Assembly (NCBI GenBank): GCA_019752925.1
Contig: JAIELP010000002.1
Span: forward strand, 124,001-188,000
Direction: 5' to 3'
Source of the DNA: a bacterium
GTDB lineage: Bacteria > Bdellovibrionota > Bdellovibrionia > Bdellovibrionales > Bdellovibrionaceae
Length of the DNA stretch: 64,000 bases
How positions within the stretch are numbered: position 1 is the first letter of the stretch; each line of letters opens with the position of its first letter. Below the pieces are notes generated by a model, which saw nothing but the letters and a program-made list of their open reading frames with translations, searched no databases and had not been told where the DNA came from. Positions 1 through 9,445 of the stretch are shown piece by piece. The translations under genes and the position numbers were made by a program.

Positions 1-2
1 AT

Positions 3-1496
3 CAAAATGCTCAGAAAAAGTATTTGTCGGCGCTGAATAAAATTACACCTAAAGACGTACAAGCAGTGGCTAAAAAATATTTTAAACTTGAACGCTTAAA
101 CGCCTCGTTTTTAGGTGATGTAGATGAGTCTTATTCTGAAAAACAATTGAGCCAAATTAAAAATATCTGGGAACAAAAAGTAGTTAAACAAAAGCCTCTA
201 AAAAACATAAATAAAAAAATCAGTATTCCAAGCCTTGTTATGAAAACACCTGGTGTCGGTGCGGATCAAAAAATTGAAAAAATTCAATTAGACTCGGGAA
301 TTAAATTAGTATTTAAAAACTCTAAAGATACGCCGACAGTTTCGGCCAAGTTTGTTTTTCGCGGCGGAGCTAGACTGGAAACACCAGAAACCATGGGTTT
401 AGCTGAACTAACTTCGCGGGTATGGATTAGCGGAACAGCGACAAAAACCGAAACTGAGTTGCTGCAGGAAATTGAAGAATCAGCTATTGGATTTTCAAAT
501 TTTTCAGGTAAGAACACAACGGGCTTCAGTTTAGAATATTTATCGGCCTTTGAAGACAAGGCGCTTTCTATTGCAGTTGATTCAATTTTAAACTCAAGTT
601 TCGATGAAAGCGTAATTGAACGAGAAAAAGCTATATTAGATCAAGCGATAAAATCAAAAGAAGATAATCCATCAAGCCTGTGTGTTCGTCAGTTTTTAAA
701 AACGATTTATGGTGATCACCCTCTTTCCTATGAAGCAACCGGAACAAGTACTTCATTGGCACACCTTACGCGACAAAAAATTATAGAATTTAAAAACAAG
801 GTTCTTTCAAATCAAAATCTGACCGTGGTGGTGGTGGGAGACTATAATAAAAAAACGTGGATGCAGGCAGTTGCTCAGCTTGAAAAGGGCTTCAGTAAAA
901 AAGGTATGCCTCAGCCTACGCATAAAGTAGAAGCTCTGACTGAAAACAAAAGAAAATTCTTAGAAAAAGATAAAGAACAATCTCACGTTATGATAGGCTG
1001 GAGAGGCTTAAATCTAAACGATCCAGACCGTTATACACTCCAAGCGATTGAAGCTATTTTAGCAGGTCAGGGTGGACGTCTTTTTATTGAGTTGCGCGAT
1101 AAAAATTCCTTAGCCTATTCGGTTTCGCCAATTCGTATGGAGTCATTGGAAACAGGATATTTCGGCGGCTATATCGCGTGCTCGCATGAAAAAGTAGACA
1201 AATCTATAGAGATGTTTCAGGCTGAATTTAATAAATTAACAAAAGAAAAAGTAAGCAATGAAGAACTGAGTCGCGCTAAAAAATACTTAATTGGTCAGCA
1301 CGACATAGGCTTACAAAGAAAATCAGCACTGTGCAACCTGATTGCCTTTGATGAGGTTTATGGAAACGACTTTAATACGAGCCTGAATATTGCGGACGAG
1401 TACAATAAGATAACTCAGGAAAAAATTATAGAGTTGTCTAAAAGGCTATTCACTCAGGCATCGGTTATAAGCGTTGTAGGTAAGAAAACTGTGTAG
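3..1496 (+). CDS. M16 family peptidase-like protein, C-terminal part (cut by window edge)
   Basis: The reading frame is open to the left edge, so the N-terminal half lies outside the window; the TTG at 24 is not a credible start. The first visible residues (KITPKDVQAVAKKYF) resemble the end of one M16 repeat. A second M16-type repeat follows, with FVFRGGARLE, then GLAELTSRVWISGT where active M16 peptidases carry HxxEH. Both histidines are missing here, which is known for the inactive half of two-domain, PqqL/pitrilysin-like M16 proteins. RDKNSLAYSVSP near residue 360 is the usual late M16 motif. If the missing half carries HxxEH, this is a periplasmic zinc peptidase. A terminator-like hairpin follows the stop. 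Family is confident; activity cannot be judged from this half. Confidence 0.85.
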   Translation, partial: QNAQKKYLSALNKITPKDVQAVAKKYFKLERLNASFLGDVDESYSEKQLSQIKNIWEQKVVKQKPLKNINKKISIPSLVMKTPGVGADQKIEKIQLDSGIKLVFKNSKDTPTVSAKFVFRGGARLETPETMGLAELTSRVWISGTATKTETELLQEIEESAIGFSNFSGKNTTGFSLEYLSAFEDKALSIAVDSILNSSFDESVIEREKAILDQAIKSKEDNPSSLCVRQFLKTIYGDHPLSYEATGTSTSLAHLTRQKIIEFKNKVLSNQNLTVVVVGDYNKKTWMQAVAQLEKGFSKKGMPQPTHKVEALTENKRKFLEKDKEQSHVMIGWRGLNLNDPDRYTLQAIEAILAGQGGRLFIELRDKNSLAYSVSPIRMESLETGYFGGYIACSHEKVDKSIEMFQAEFNKLTKEKVSNEELSRAKKYLIGQHDIGLQRKSALCNLIAFDEVYGNDFNTSLNIADEYNKITQEKIIELSKRLFTQASVISVVGKKTV

Positions 1497-1516
1497 ATAT
1501 ATTTGACACTTTTTCG

Positions 1517-1540
1517 AGGCTCATAAAATTAGAGCTTTTT
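1517..1540 (+). terminator. Probable rho-independent terminator after the M16 gene
   Basis: Six-bp stem AGGCTC / GAGCTT (one G-U pair) with a 9-base loop, running into a T tract. It lies about 20 bases after the M16 stop codon and before the next gene on the same strand. The stem is short, so confidence is moderate. Confidence 0.5.
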
Positions 1541-1583
1541 AACTAACTACGCTATAGTTCCTCTTCTTCAGCAGGAGTGGAAT

Positions 1584-2573
1584 ATGTTAATAATTAAATA
1601 CCATAAGTTAGTTGTTAGTGTTTCGCTTGTATTCTGTTTCAATGTAGCTCAAGCCAGCGTTGCAGAAAGTTCTGAAAAAATGGCGCTGACGCAGTTGTTG
1701 TATAGTTTTAACTTAGGCAACAATTCCTTTTACAATAAGGTGCTATCTCCGGCAAAAAGCCTAAATACAAACTTAAATGACTCTGGCCGAATTCAAGAAG
1801 TTAACGATAAAATTATATTTGAAATGGACAAGGTGATTTCAGCGTTTAATATTGTCGGCGAAGACCGAAAAGTTGAAGCCGTAAAACAAGTCATTAACAA
1901 AATTGACCCTGAAATAAATAAAAATGGCGGAGCTTATATACAGTTTGTTAACGGCAAACCTAGTGCTGCATTTTCCCGCGTGATTCTATTCATTCAGAAA
2001 AAAGCCGGCAATAAGAACGTAACCGCGGCACAGTTTTTAAAGAGCTTTTCGTCTTATAAGCGCTCGGCCATTCCGAGTACGACCATTTACGAGTACTCTG
2101 ATGCTAAAAACTTAAATCAAAGTAATATTAAAACTTCTGAAGGTAATGACAATAGTTGGAAGACTCCTTTGGCGGCGGCTGATATACCATCTGATCAGGA
2201 TTTAGTTTTAAAAAAATGCAGACAGATTCTAGGCTGGAAATGCGTAACATCGCTTTATCACACCGGCCAAGTACTCCAAAATAATGAAAACATTAAATAC
2301 TTATTTGCAGCTATTCACGATTTAACGAACAATCCGGATCATCCGGATTTTGCAAAAGACAAAAGATCTGTAAATCAGATTACTGGGAGTACGGCACTTT
2401 ACAGCATTAAAGAAAGCGCCAACTGGATTATGATATATGGAGTCGATGCTCAGTGGAATAACGATAAGCTGTCGTTCACAAGCCTGATTCAGGACGAATT
2501 TCAAAAAGATTATAAACGCGTTAAGGAAAGACTTATGATCGATTTAAAAATTTCACAGGAAGATTTTAAATAA
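1584..2573 (+). CDS. Secreted protein of unknown function
   Basis: A 329-residue protein with a clear Sec signal peptide (hydrophobic core about residues 9-22, likely cleavage after AQA). The start is supported by AGGAG 8 bases before the ATG. I recognise no domain. The mature part is Lys- and Asn-rich, mostly helical in character, with a single cysteine pair near residues 213 and 220 (KKCRQILGWKC) that could form a short disulfide loop. It stands alone between the M16 terminator and the convergent CpaF-type gene, whose stop lies 5 bases away. Probably periplasmic or exported; function unknown. Confidence 0.75.
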   Translation: MLIIKYHKLVVSVSLVFCFNVAQASVAESSEKMALTQLLYSFNLGNNSFYNKVLSPAKSLNTNLNDSGRIQEVNDKIIFEMDKVISAFNIVGEDRKVEAVKQVINKIDPEINKNGGAYIQFVNGKPSAAFSRVILFIQKKAGNKNVTAAQFLKSFSSYKRSAIPSTTIYEYSDAKNLNQSNIKTSEGNDNSWKTPLAAADIPSDQDLVLKKCRQILGWKCVTSLYHTGQVLQNNENIKYLFAAIHDLTNNPDHPDFAKDKRSVNQITGSTALYSIKESANWIMIYGVDAQWNNDKLSFTSLIQDEFQKDYKRVKERLMIDLKISQEDFK

Positions 2574-2578
2574 ACTAA

Positions 2579-3634
2579 CTAACCTGTGCGTTTTGTAACA
2601 GTTGCGGAGTTGGTAAAGAAGTTGCCGGAAAGAATGTTGCCGTTTTCATTAATTTTAGAAAGAACTCTTGGCACATATCCGGTTGGATTTAGTTTCCCAG
2701 ATTTGTCGCGTTCAAAAATTGTAGATCGCGAAATAACGTCATGATCCATTCCGGTTAATTCAGTAATTTCACAAAGCTCACGCTTACCATTAGAAAGTCG
2801 GCGGATCTGAATAATTATGTCAATGGCTTTTGACATCTGATAGCGCACCTGTTTAAGGGGTAAATCAACTCCGCAGAATTGAACCAGAGATTCAATTCGC
2901 GTTAAACAATCGATTGGAGAGTTGCCATGCACTGTCGTCATGGATCCGTTGTGTCCGGTATTCATTGCTTGCAGCATTTCAAAGGTTTCGTCTTTACGGC
3001 ATTCTCCCACGATAATGCGGTCGGGACGCATGCGGAGTGAGTTAATCAAACAATCGCGCGAACTTACTCTTTTATTTTCTTCGTGCACAGCCTGCAAAGC
3101 CACCCAGTTTGGATGATTTAATCTTAGCTCGGCCACATCTTCAATACTGACTACACGTTGTTCATGTGAAATCTGCGAAGCTAAAGTATTTAAAAATGAT
3201 GTTTTACCACTACCAGTTCCACCAGAAACGACAATACTTAAGCGGCTTTGAACGGCAGCCTGTAAAAATGCAGCTACTTTTTCAGTTATAAAGTCAGATT
3301 TAATTAAATCATCGAAAGTAAAGTTTTTAACTGAAAATTTTCGTATTGTAAGCGAAGGGCCTTTAGGCGACATCGGAGGCAACGTAATATTGTAGCGGTA
3401 TCCAAGTTTGCTGATCACACCATCAAAATTATAGGCATTTCCAATAATTTTTTTGTCCTCAGTTAAAATGGCATAAATTAACTCTTCAAACTGGCGTTGA
3501 TCCACAAAACGAGCGGATGTTTGTACAAGTAAACCACGATGTTCAACGTAGATTTTATTCCACGAATTGATCATCACTTCAGTGATGTCTTCACTTTCAA
3601 TTAAGGTTTTGAGAGGTCCAAAATCCAAAGACAT
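2579..3634 (-). CDS. CpaF/TadA-type secretion ATPase (VirB11-like superfamily)
   Basis: A 351-residue ATPase of the type II/IV secretion superfamily. Walker A GGTGSGKTS is at residues 138-146. Walker B-like RIIVGECR and the His-box stretch around MNTGHNGSMTTVHG follow in the usual order. The N-terminal part (EDITEVMINSWNKIYVEHRG) is typical of CpaF/TadA, which power Flp pilus assembly in the cytoplasm. It lacks the longer N-terminal extension of many CpaF proteins. No other tad/cpa gene is adjacent; the nearest candidates are the F-domain-like genes at the right edge and a Flp-like protein near 42.7 kb. The family is secure; the partner system is inferred. Confidence 0.88.
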   Translation of the reverse strand: MSLDFGPLKTLIESEDITEVMINSWNKIYVEHRGLLVQTSARFVDQRQFEELIYAILTEDKKIIGNAYNFDGVISKLGYRYNITLPPMSPKGPSLTIRKFSVKNFTFDDLIKSDFITEKVAAFLQAAVQSRLSIVVSGGTGSGKTSFLNTLASQISHEQRVVSIEDVAELRLNHPNWVALQAVHEENKRVSSRDCLINSLRMRPDRIIVGECRKDETFEMLQAMNTGHNGSMTTVHGNSPIDCLTRIESLVQFCGVDLPLKQVRYQMSKAIDIIIQIRRLSNGKRELCEITELTGMDHDVISRSTIFERDKSGKLNPTGYVPRVLSKINENGNILSGNFFTNSATVTKRTG

Positions 3635-3719
3635 AAAACCTGATCGGTACTATTAGATCAAAAATACAGTACAATTAGCTGGTCTAACGTCGAAAATTGC
3701 CAAAGGTCTATATAAACTT

Positions 3720-3746
3720 TAAGCAGCTTGCAAAAAATGCCGATAA
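3720..3746 (+). promoter_or_regulatory. Sigma-28 (FliA)-like promoter
   Basis: GCCGATAA at 3739-3746 is identical to the sigma-28 -10 consensus. Eleven bases upstream lies TAAGCAGC, which keeps TAA of the TAAAGTTT -35 element. Transcription would start near 3753, giving a leader of about 23 bases that carries the AGAGG ribosome site of the gene at 3776. The -10 match is seen; use by FliA is inferred. Confidence 0.45.
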
Positions 3747-3775
3747 AATAGAGATAGCAAAAGAGGTGTCTCAAA

Positions 3776-4384
3776 ATGAAATCTTTTGTATTTTTAACGC
3801 CGGAACAGCACTTTTCTGAGGTTGTTAAAGAGGCGTGCGAAAGTAGACAGATTAAAACTCAACCGATAGTTGAAGTTTACTTAGTACAGTTGCTTCAGCA
3901 CTATTTGAATTCAAAAAATTTACATCAACCACTAGCAACAGATTCTAATGAAAAGCCACCGGAGACATTTGCTGAAATGTATTTGCAGGCCATGAATTCT
4001 GAAGCGAACCGCCGCAAAGAATTGATGCGAGTGGTGGCTGACAAAACACTCTATTTAACAGGTTTTTTTGCCGACTCACTCCACAGAAAAACGGTGGATA
4101 TAGAATATTATATCGATATAGGTTCGGCCGCTTATTCCAACCTTTATTCTTGGACAAAAGAGGACTCTCTTTCGCACGTATATAAAACTTTTTCGAGCCG
4201 CTTTATGGATTTCGTAGAAGTTCTAAACTATATCAGCGAAAAGTCGCAGGTTCAGGCGGATCAAAACGTACTTCGCTTATATGACCGCTATTTGCGCACA
4301 GGGTCTGAGTTGGCGCGCGAAAAGCTCAATGAGCTTGGCGTAGTTACACTTCCAAAAGAACAATTGAAACTATCTAAAGCATAA
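3776..4384 (+). CDS. Conserved-looking cytoplasmic protein of unknown function
   Basis: A 202-residue protein with no signal peptide or membrane segment. It appears largely alpha-helical with many charged residues. The start is well supported by AGAGG about 10 bases before the ATG. A sigma-28-like promoter sits just upstream, which could place the gene in the motility regulon. The following gene (tatB-like) begins 14 bases after the stop, so the three genes to 5404 may be one operon. Residues 100-165 (HRKTVDIEYYIDIGSAAYSNLY, split by charged turns) are the best conserved-looking stretch, but I recognise no named family. Confidence 0.7.
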   Translation: MKSFVFLTPEQHFSEVVKEACESRQIKTQPIVEVYLVQLLQHYLNSKNLHQPLATDSNEKPPETFAEMYLQAMNSEANRRKELMRVVADKTLYLTGFFADSLHRKTVDIEYYIDIGSAAYSNLYSWTKEDSLSHVYKTFSSRFMDFVEVLNYISEKSQVQADQNVLRLYDRYLRTGSELAREKLNELGVVTLPKEQLKLSKA

Positions 4385-4398
4385 GCTAATTTTGAGTT

Positions 4399-4647
4399 AT
4401 GAGTTTTTCACACATGCTCATTTTGGCTATTATAGCGCTTATCGTAATTCCACCGGATAAATTACCCGAAGTGGCAAGGCAACTTGCGCGTTTTTTAAAT
4501 GATCTGAAAAGAAATACAGCCGGCATCTGGGACGACCTCAAAGAAGATGCCATGCTTAAGCCTGAAGATCTGTTAAAGCATAAAACTAATAAGCCATCAG
4601 AAAATAAAACTCAGCCAGAGAATACAGAAAAAAAGCCAAATGAGTGA
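4399..4647 (+). CDS. tatB: Twin-arginine translocase subunit, TatA/TatB family (TatB-like)
   Basis: An 82-residue protein with the Tat layout: one N-terminal membrane helix (about residues 4-18, LILAIIALIVI), a proline turn (PPDKLPEVARQ), then an amphipathic helix (LARFLNDLKRNTAGIWDDL) and a charged, disordered tail. The PxKLPE-R pattern is shared by TatA and TatB. The FG pair typical of TatA is absent and the helix resembles TatB, so TatB is preferred. The stop overlaps the tatC start by 8 bases, so the two are translationally coupled. No second TatA gene is in the window. Confidence 0.85.
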   Translation: MSFSHMLILAIIALIVIPPDKLPEVARQLARFLNDLKRNTAGIWDDLKEDAMLKPEDLLKHKTNKPSENKTQPENTEKKPNE

Positions 4648-5404
4648 TAATCAGCAAGAACAAGATAAGAACATGTCTTTGATTGAACACATAGGTGAGC
4701 TTCGTTTTCGAGTTACGCGCTCAGCTTACGGCATTTTTGCCGGAATGATTTTATGCTGGGGCTTCAGCGAAAAAATTTTTAATTTTGTACGCCAGCCAAT
4801 TCAACAATACTTACCTAGTGGCGGTTTGGTTTATACGGCGCCAATGGATAAATTTATGGCTCATATCAAAATAGCATTTGTAGTAGGGCTTTTGATATCA
4901 GCGCCGTACTGGCTTTACCAGCTGTGGAGTTTTATTTCCCCAGCTCTTTACCGCAAAGAAAAAAAGATTGCAGCAGGATTTATATTTTTTGGAACTTTGC
5001 AATTTTTGCTCGGATTATTATTTAGTTATTACGTTGTTCTGCCAATGGCATTTCACTTTTTAATGACTTTCGGCGGTGATATCGACAAGCCGATGATTAC
5101 AATTGACCATTACTTAGGTTTTGTTACACAAACTGCGGTTGTATTTGGGCTTTGTTTTCAGATGCCAGTTGTGATTTCTTTTTTAGGAATGATCGGAATA
5201 GTAAGTCAGAATTTTTTAAAGAAAAACAGAAGATATGCTGTTTTAATTATTGCAGTGGTTTCGGCAATTGCCGCACCACCCGACGCACTCAGCATGATTT
5301 TGCTTTTAGTGCCAATGTGGGTGCTTTATGAAATTTCAATTATAGTGGTCGGTATGTTTGAAAAAAGAAAAGCTGAAGAAGCGCAACAAGAGTCGCGCTT
5401 CTAA
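4640..5404 (+). CDS. tatC: Sec-independent protein translocase TatC
   Basis: A 254-residue polytopic membrane protein, the substrate-binding core of the Tat export machine for folded proteins. The N-terminus has the family motif LIEHIGELRFRV (E. coli has L..HL.ELR.R). Further hallmarks are PMDKFMAHIKIAF, the SAPYWLYQLWSFISPALY region with the essential F-x-x-P-type loop, and AAPPDALSMILLLVPMWVLYE near the end. About six membrane helices are visible. It is coupled to tatB upstream and ends 9 bases before the convergent doxX stop. Confidence 0.95.
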   Translation: MSDNQQEQDKNMSLIEHIGELRFRVTRSAYGIFAGMILCWGFSEKIFNFVRQPIQQYLPSGGLVYTAPMDKFMAHIKIAFVVGLLISAPYWLYQLWSFISPALYRKEKKIAAGFIFFGTLQFLLGLLFSYYVVLPMAFHFLMTFGGDIDKPMITIDHYLGFVTQTAVVFGLCFQMPVVISFLGMIGIVSQNFLKKNRRYAVLIIAVVSAIAAPPDALSMILLLVPMWVLYEISIIVVGMFEKRKAEEAQQESRF

Positions 5405-5413
5405 ATGAGTAAA

Positions 5414-5818
5414 TTATTTTTTACGCAAAATGCGGTCTAAAGAAAAGTGACCGGCGCCTTGAAATAATAAAGTCAAACAAGCAAATAAATAGAAAAAAGC
5501 GAGCTCTTTAACTTGGTAAGGATCTGCCCCGTGCACTTTCAATGCTGCAACGGCCATGGTAATACCCAAGAAAAGCGCCGCCGGACGAGTGTAAAGACCA
5601 ACAACGATTAGCAGGCCACCTAAAAATTCACTTAAAGCTGCAGCCCACGCAAACACTAAAGGCATAGGGAAGCCCATAGATTCAACTCCGCTAACCAGCT
5701 GTTCTGATGGGGGTAGTTTACCCAAGCCATGCGCAAAAGCCATGCTCAAACCCACGAAGAGTCTTAGTATCAATGAGCCTAAATTTGGGTTATGAAAAAA
5801 CGCTTTGATTTTATCCAT
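5414..5818 (-). CDS. DoxX family membrane protein
   Basis: A 134-residue integral membrane protein with four hydrophobic helices. It carries DoxX features: LILRLFVGLSMAFAHGLGKL at the start, EFLGGLLIVVGLYTRPAAL in the middle and LFQGAGHFSLDRIL near the end. DoxX proteins are small quinone- or redox-linked membrane proteins with poorly settled roles. It is the last gene of the carboxylase operon, 18 bases after the biotin carrier gene. The context suggests co-transcription, not a shared pathway. Confidence 0.88.
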   Translation of the reverse strand: MDKIKAFFHNPNLGSLILRLFVGLSMAFAHGLGKLPPSEQLVSGVESMGFPMPLVFAWAAALSEFLGGLLIVVGLYTRPAALFLGITMAVAALKVHGADPYQVKELAFFYLFACLTLLFQGAGHFSLDRILRKK

Positions 5819-5836
5819 GTGTTCTCCTTATTGTTG

Positions 5837-6367
5837 TTATTTTTTATCTTCGAACTTAATTAAAATTGCGCCGGACTCAACTGAGTCGCCTTGTTTTACA
5901 CAAACTTCTTTGATTTTTACGTCACTGGCTGCACGCATTTCATTTTCCATTTTCATGGCTTCCATAATTAATAACGGCTTACCGGCTTTAACGTCGTCAC
6001 CAGCTTTTACGAAAATTTCGATGATTTTACCAGGCATTCCCGATTTTAAGTTGGCTTCACCACCGAAGCTTCCGCCTTTTTTAAGAGACTCATGTAATAA
6101 CATTTCGTCATTAAAAATTTTAATTGTGCGGAATGAGTTACGCGTAAATACGGTGTATTCGGTGTCTTGTCCAAGTACGTCTACGAGGTAAGATTTTCCT
6201 TCAAATAAAAAGCTGATATATTCTTCTGCGCTACGGAAGTCATTTTTAGAGATATCGTAGTGTTTCCAATCTTGACCATCTTGCTGTAACGATACCTTCC
6301 AGTTATGACGGCCTTCAGTTACATCAACTTTATATTTTTTTCCTCTGAGTTCGGCTTCAAAATACAT
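5837..6367 (-). CDS. Biotin carboxyl carrier protein of an acyl-CoA carboxylase
   Basis: A 176-residue carrier subunit. The C-terminal biotinyl domain (about residues 107-175) contains EAMKMENEM, with Lys139 as the predicted biotinylation site, and a PGKIIEIFVKAGDDV entry strand. The N-terminal 100 residues form a small domain of the kind found after the biotin carboxylase in propionyl/acetyl-CoA carboxylase alpha chains, so carboxylase and carrier are split into two genes here. It sits 9 bases after the biotin carboxylase gene. It shuttles the carboxyl group to the acyl-CoA transferase subunit. Confidence 0.92.
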   Translation of the reverse strand: MYFEAELRGKKYKVDVTEGRHNWKVSLQQDGQDWKHYDISKNDFRSAEEYISFLFEGKSYLVDVLGQDTEYTVFTRNSFRTIKIFNDEMLLHESLKKGGSFGGEANLKSGMPGKIIEIFVKAGDDVKAGKPLLIMEAMKMENEMRAASDVKIKEVCVKQGDSVESGAILIKFEDKK

Positions 6368-6376
6368 AAATATTCC

Positions 6377-7885
6377 TTAAGTGCGAAGTTGCAGTTTGCG
6401 ACCGATGCGGCGCCAGTTAGAGGCCACATTAAGTCTGCGGACATCTTTTGTTTGTCGGTCTTGATACGCAGTAATAGCAGCGGAAATTAAGAACAATGGA
6501 TCGTCTATATCTTTAAATAATTCAGGCTCTAATACTTCAAAATTTTTCTCAATAAATTGGGTTGTATAGCTGCCGTCCAAAAACTTAGGATTTTTTAAAA
6601 TACTTTTATGTAAAACAATATTTGTTTTAATTCCCGTTAAAACAAATTCTGAAAGTGCGCGCTCTAAACGATCGATAGCTTCTTCACGGCTATCGCCGTA
6701 CGTAATAACTTTAGCAATCATAGGGTCGTAATAAATAGGAACTTCGTAACCAGGGTAAGCATAAGAGTCGATACGCACAAACGGACCTTGTGGGTGGCGA
6801 CAAGCGCGGATTTGTCCAGGGCTAGGCTTGTAAGTAACAGGATCTTCAGCACAGATGCGGGCTTCAATAGCGTGACCCTTTTGACGGATTTCACTTTGTT
6901 TAAAGCTTAAAGGCTTTCCTTTAGCTACCCAAATTTGTTCTTTAACTAAATCGTAACCTGTAACAAGTTCTGTAATGGGATGCTCCACCTGTAAACGGGT
7001 GTTCATTTCCATAAAGAAAAATTCTTTAGTTTTATTGTCAAAAATAAATTCGATAGTACCGGCACCTACATAGTTAATTGACTGCGCAGCACGAACCGCA
7101 GCATCGCCCATTTTTTGGCGCACATCGTTTGGTACACTCGGAGAAGGAGACTCTTCAATAATTTTTTGATGGCGTCTTTGTACGGAACACTCACGTTCAA
7201 ATAAATGCACAACATTTCCATGAGTGTCGCCGAAAACTTGAATTTCAATATGCTTAGGATCGTTAATAAATCTTTCGATATAAACAGTCGGATTGGCAAA
7301 ATAGTTTTGGCCTTCAGAGCGGCAAGCTCGGAAAGCACTTTCTAATTCGTTATCGGCACGCACAACGCGCATACCTTTACCACCACCGCCTGCAGAGGCT
7401 TTGATAATTACGGGATAACCGATTTTATTTACAATAGCCTGAGCTTCTTCAACACTTTCAACACCACCGTCGCTGCCTGGAACTAAAGGCACGCCGGCTT
7501 TTTTCATTAAAGCTTTAGCTGAAAGTTTGTCGCCCATGGCTTCCATATTTTCAGGAGTGGGGCCGATGAAAACAATTCCGGCCTCTTTGCAAGCTCTAAC
7601 AAAAACAGGGTTTTCAGATAAAAATCCGTAGCCGGGGTGAATCGCATCTGCTCCGGCCTGCTTAGCCACCTCAATGATTTTTCTGTAATTTAAATAGCTC
7701 TCTTTGGAAGGTGATGGACCGATGTGATAGGCCTCATCAGCTAAAAACACATGGAGACTGTCGCGGTCGGCGTCGCTGAATACGGCCACAGAAGAAATAC
7801 CAAGCTCGCGGCAAGCACGCGTAATACGAATAGCAATTTCGCCTCGATTAGCAATTAAGATTTTTTTAAATGGAGGTGTAATCAT
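6377..7885 (-). CDS. accC: Biotin carboxylase subunit of acetyl/propionyl-CoA carboxylase
   Basis: A 502-residue ATP-grasp enzyme that carboxylates biotin on the carrier protein. Visible motifs are [14 protein letters not shown] at the start, the Gly-rich ATP loop [26 protein letters not shown], and the active-site stretch [14 protein letters not shown]. The length fits a stand-alone biotin carboxylase with a slightly extended C-terminus. The start overlaps the stop of the upstream transferase gene by 4 bases (ATGA), so the two are coupled. With the beta subunit at 7882-9438 and the carrier at 5837-6367, this makes a full acyl-CoA carboxylase, most likely propionyl-CoA type. Confidence 0.93.
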   Translation of the reverse strand: MITPPFKKILIANRGEIAIRITRACRELGISSVAVFSDADRDSLHVFLADEAYHIGPSPSKESYLNYRKIIEVAKQAGADAIHPGYGFLSENPVFVRACKEAGIVFIGPTPENMEAMGDKLSAKALMKKAGVPLVPGSDGGVESVEEAQAIVNKIGYPVIIKASAGGGGKGMRVVRADNELESAFRACRSEGQNYFANPTVYIERFINDPKHIEIQVFGDTHGNVVHLFERECSVQRRHQKIIEESPSPSVPNDVRQKMGDAAVRAAQSINYVGAGTIEFIFDNKTKEFFFMEMNTRLQVEHPITELVTGYDLVKEQIWVAKGKPLSFKQSEIRQKGHAIEARICAEDPVTYKPSPGQIRACRHPQGPFVRIDSYAYPGYEVPIYYDPMIAKVITYGDSREEAIDRLERALSEFVLTGIKTNIVLHKSILKNPKFLDGSYTTQFIEKNFEVLEPELFKDIDDPLFLISAAITAYQDRQTKDVRRLNVASNWRRIGRKLQLRT

Positions 7886-9438
7886 AGCGGGATATTTCCG
7901 TGTTTTTTAGGTGGGATGATATCGCGTTTATTTTTTAACATTTCTAAAGAGTCGATAATTCTTTTTCTGGTTAAGGCCGGCTCGATCACTTCATCTGTGT
8001 AGCCAAGCTCAGCCGAAACATAAGGGTTGCTGAACATCTCTTCGTACTCAGATGTTAATTTTGCACGTTCAGCTGCAGGATCTTTAGCTTTAGCAATAGC
8101 CTCACGCTGAATAATATTAACGGCACCTTCGGCACCCATAACGGCAATTTCTGCAGTTGGGAAGGCTAAGTTCACATCGCTACGTAAAAGCTTAGAACCC
8201 ATAACAATGTAAGCGCCACCGTAAGCCTTACGAGTAATTAAAGTTACTTTGGGCACCGTAGCTTCAGCATAGGCGTAAAGTAATTTCGCGCCATGAGTGA
8301 TAATACCGTTCCACTCCTGATCTTTACCAGGTAAGAAACCCGGAACGTCAACAAAGCTAACAATTGGAATATTAAAAGCATCGCAGTAACGAATAAATCT
8401 TGCTGCTTTTCTTGAGGCTTCGATATTTAAACAACCGGCTAATACTTGCGGCTGGTTCGCCACAATACCAACGGGTCTTCCGTTGAAACGCGCAAAACCC
8501 ACAATAATGTTTTGAGCAAAATTTTTATGAACTTCTAAAAAATAACCTTCGTCCACTACTTCAGATATTAATGCCAGCATATCGTAAGGTTTTTTAGGGC
8601 TGTCTGGAATTAAAGAATTTAAAGCATCAACAATTCGGTCCGGTCTATCTTTGGTAGCCAGTGCAGCCGAATCATCAACATTGTTAGAAGGCAAGAAGCT
8701 CATGAGTTCGCGAATTAATAATAAACAATGTTTATCGTCGCGAGCTGTGAAGTGTGCGACGCCTGATTTTTGGGAGTGAGTAGCGGCTCCACCTAAATCT
8801 TCTTTAGTTACATCTTCATGAGTTACTGTTTTGATAACGTCGGGCCCAGTTACGAACATATAACTGGTTTTTTCAACCATAAAAACAAAATCAGTAATTG
8901 AAGGCGAGTAAACCGCTCCACCGGCACAAGGGCCCATGATGGCCGTAATTTGCGGAATAACTCCCGAGCATAAAACATTGCGTGTAAAAATATCGGCGTA
9001 ACCACCAAGGGATTCGATACCTTCTTGAATGCGGGCGCCACCAGAGTCGTTAATTGAAATAAAAGGAGCTCCATTTTTAAGAGCCAAATCCATCACCTTA
9101 CAAATTTTATTAGCCTGAGTGCGCGACATCGAGCCGCCGGTAACAGTAAAGTCCTGTGAAGATACGTATACTAATTTTCCATTGATACGTCCGTAACCGG
9201 TAATGATTCCGTCGCCGTAAGGTTTGCTTTTTTCCATTCCGAAATTTGTACAGCGGTGAGTAACAAATCTATCCATTTCGACAAAGCTTCCAGGATCCAT
9301 TAATACTTCTACGCGCTCGCGCGCTGAAAGTCTTCCGCCCTGTTTGTGTTTGGCTAGTTTTTCAGGCCCACCGCCGGCCAGCGCCTTTTCATTTCGCTGT
9401 TCTAGCTCATTAATTTTTTTCTGCATTAGTTCGGTCAT
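7882..9438 (-). CDS. Acyl-CoA carboxylase carboxyltransferase (beta) subunit, propionyl-CoA carboxylase-like
   Basis: A crotonase-fold carboxyltransferase of 518 residues that moves the carboxyl group from biotin to acyl-CoA. Typical stretches are [69 protein letters not shown] and [15 protein letters not shown] start it at 9438 because GAGGT lies 6 bases ahead; the longer frame to 9477 would only add residues overlapping the upstream gene. It is the first of the three carboxylase genes. The domain set fits PccB/MCC-type beta chains; the gene context without HMG-CoA genes favours propionyl-CoA. Confidence 0.93.
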   Translation of the reverse strand: MTELMQKKINELEQRNEKALAGGGPEKLAKHKQGGRLSARERVEVLMDPGSFVEMDRFVTHRCTNFGMEKSKPYGDGIITGYGRINGKLVYVSSQDFTVTGGSMSRTQANKICKVMDLALKNGAPFISINDSGGARIQEGIESLGGYADIFTRNVLCSGVIPQITAIMGPCAGGAVYSPSITDFVFMVEKTSYMFVTGPDVIKTVTHEDVTKEDLGGAATHSQKSGVAHFTARDDKHCLLLIRELMSFLPSNNVDDSAALATKDRPDRIVDALNSLIPDSPKKPYDMLALISEVVDEGYFLEVHKNFAQNIIVGFARFNGRPVGIVANQPQVLAGCLNIEASRKAARFIRYCDAFNIPIVSFVDVPGFLPGKDQEWNGIITHGAKLLYAYAEATVPKVTLITRKAYGGAYIVMGSKLLRSDVNLAFPTAEIAVMGAEGAVNIIQREAIAKAKDPAAERAKLTSEYEEMFSNPYVSAELGYTDEVIEPALTRKRIIDSLEMLKNKRDIIPPKKHGNIPL

Positions 9439-9445
9439 AGTTACC

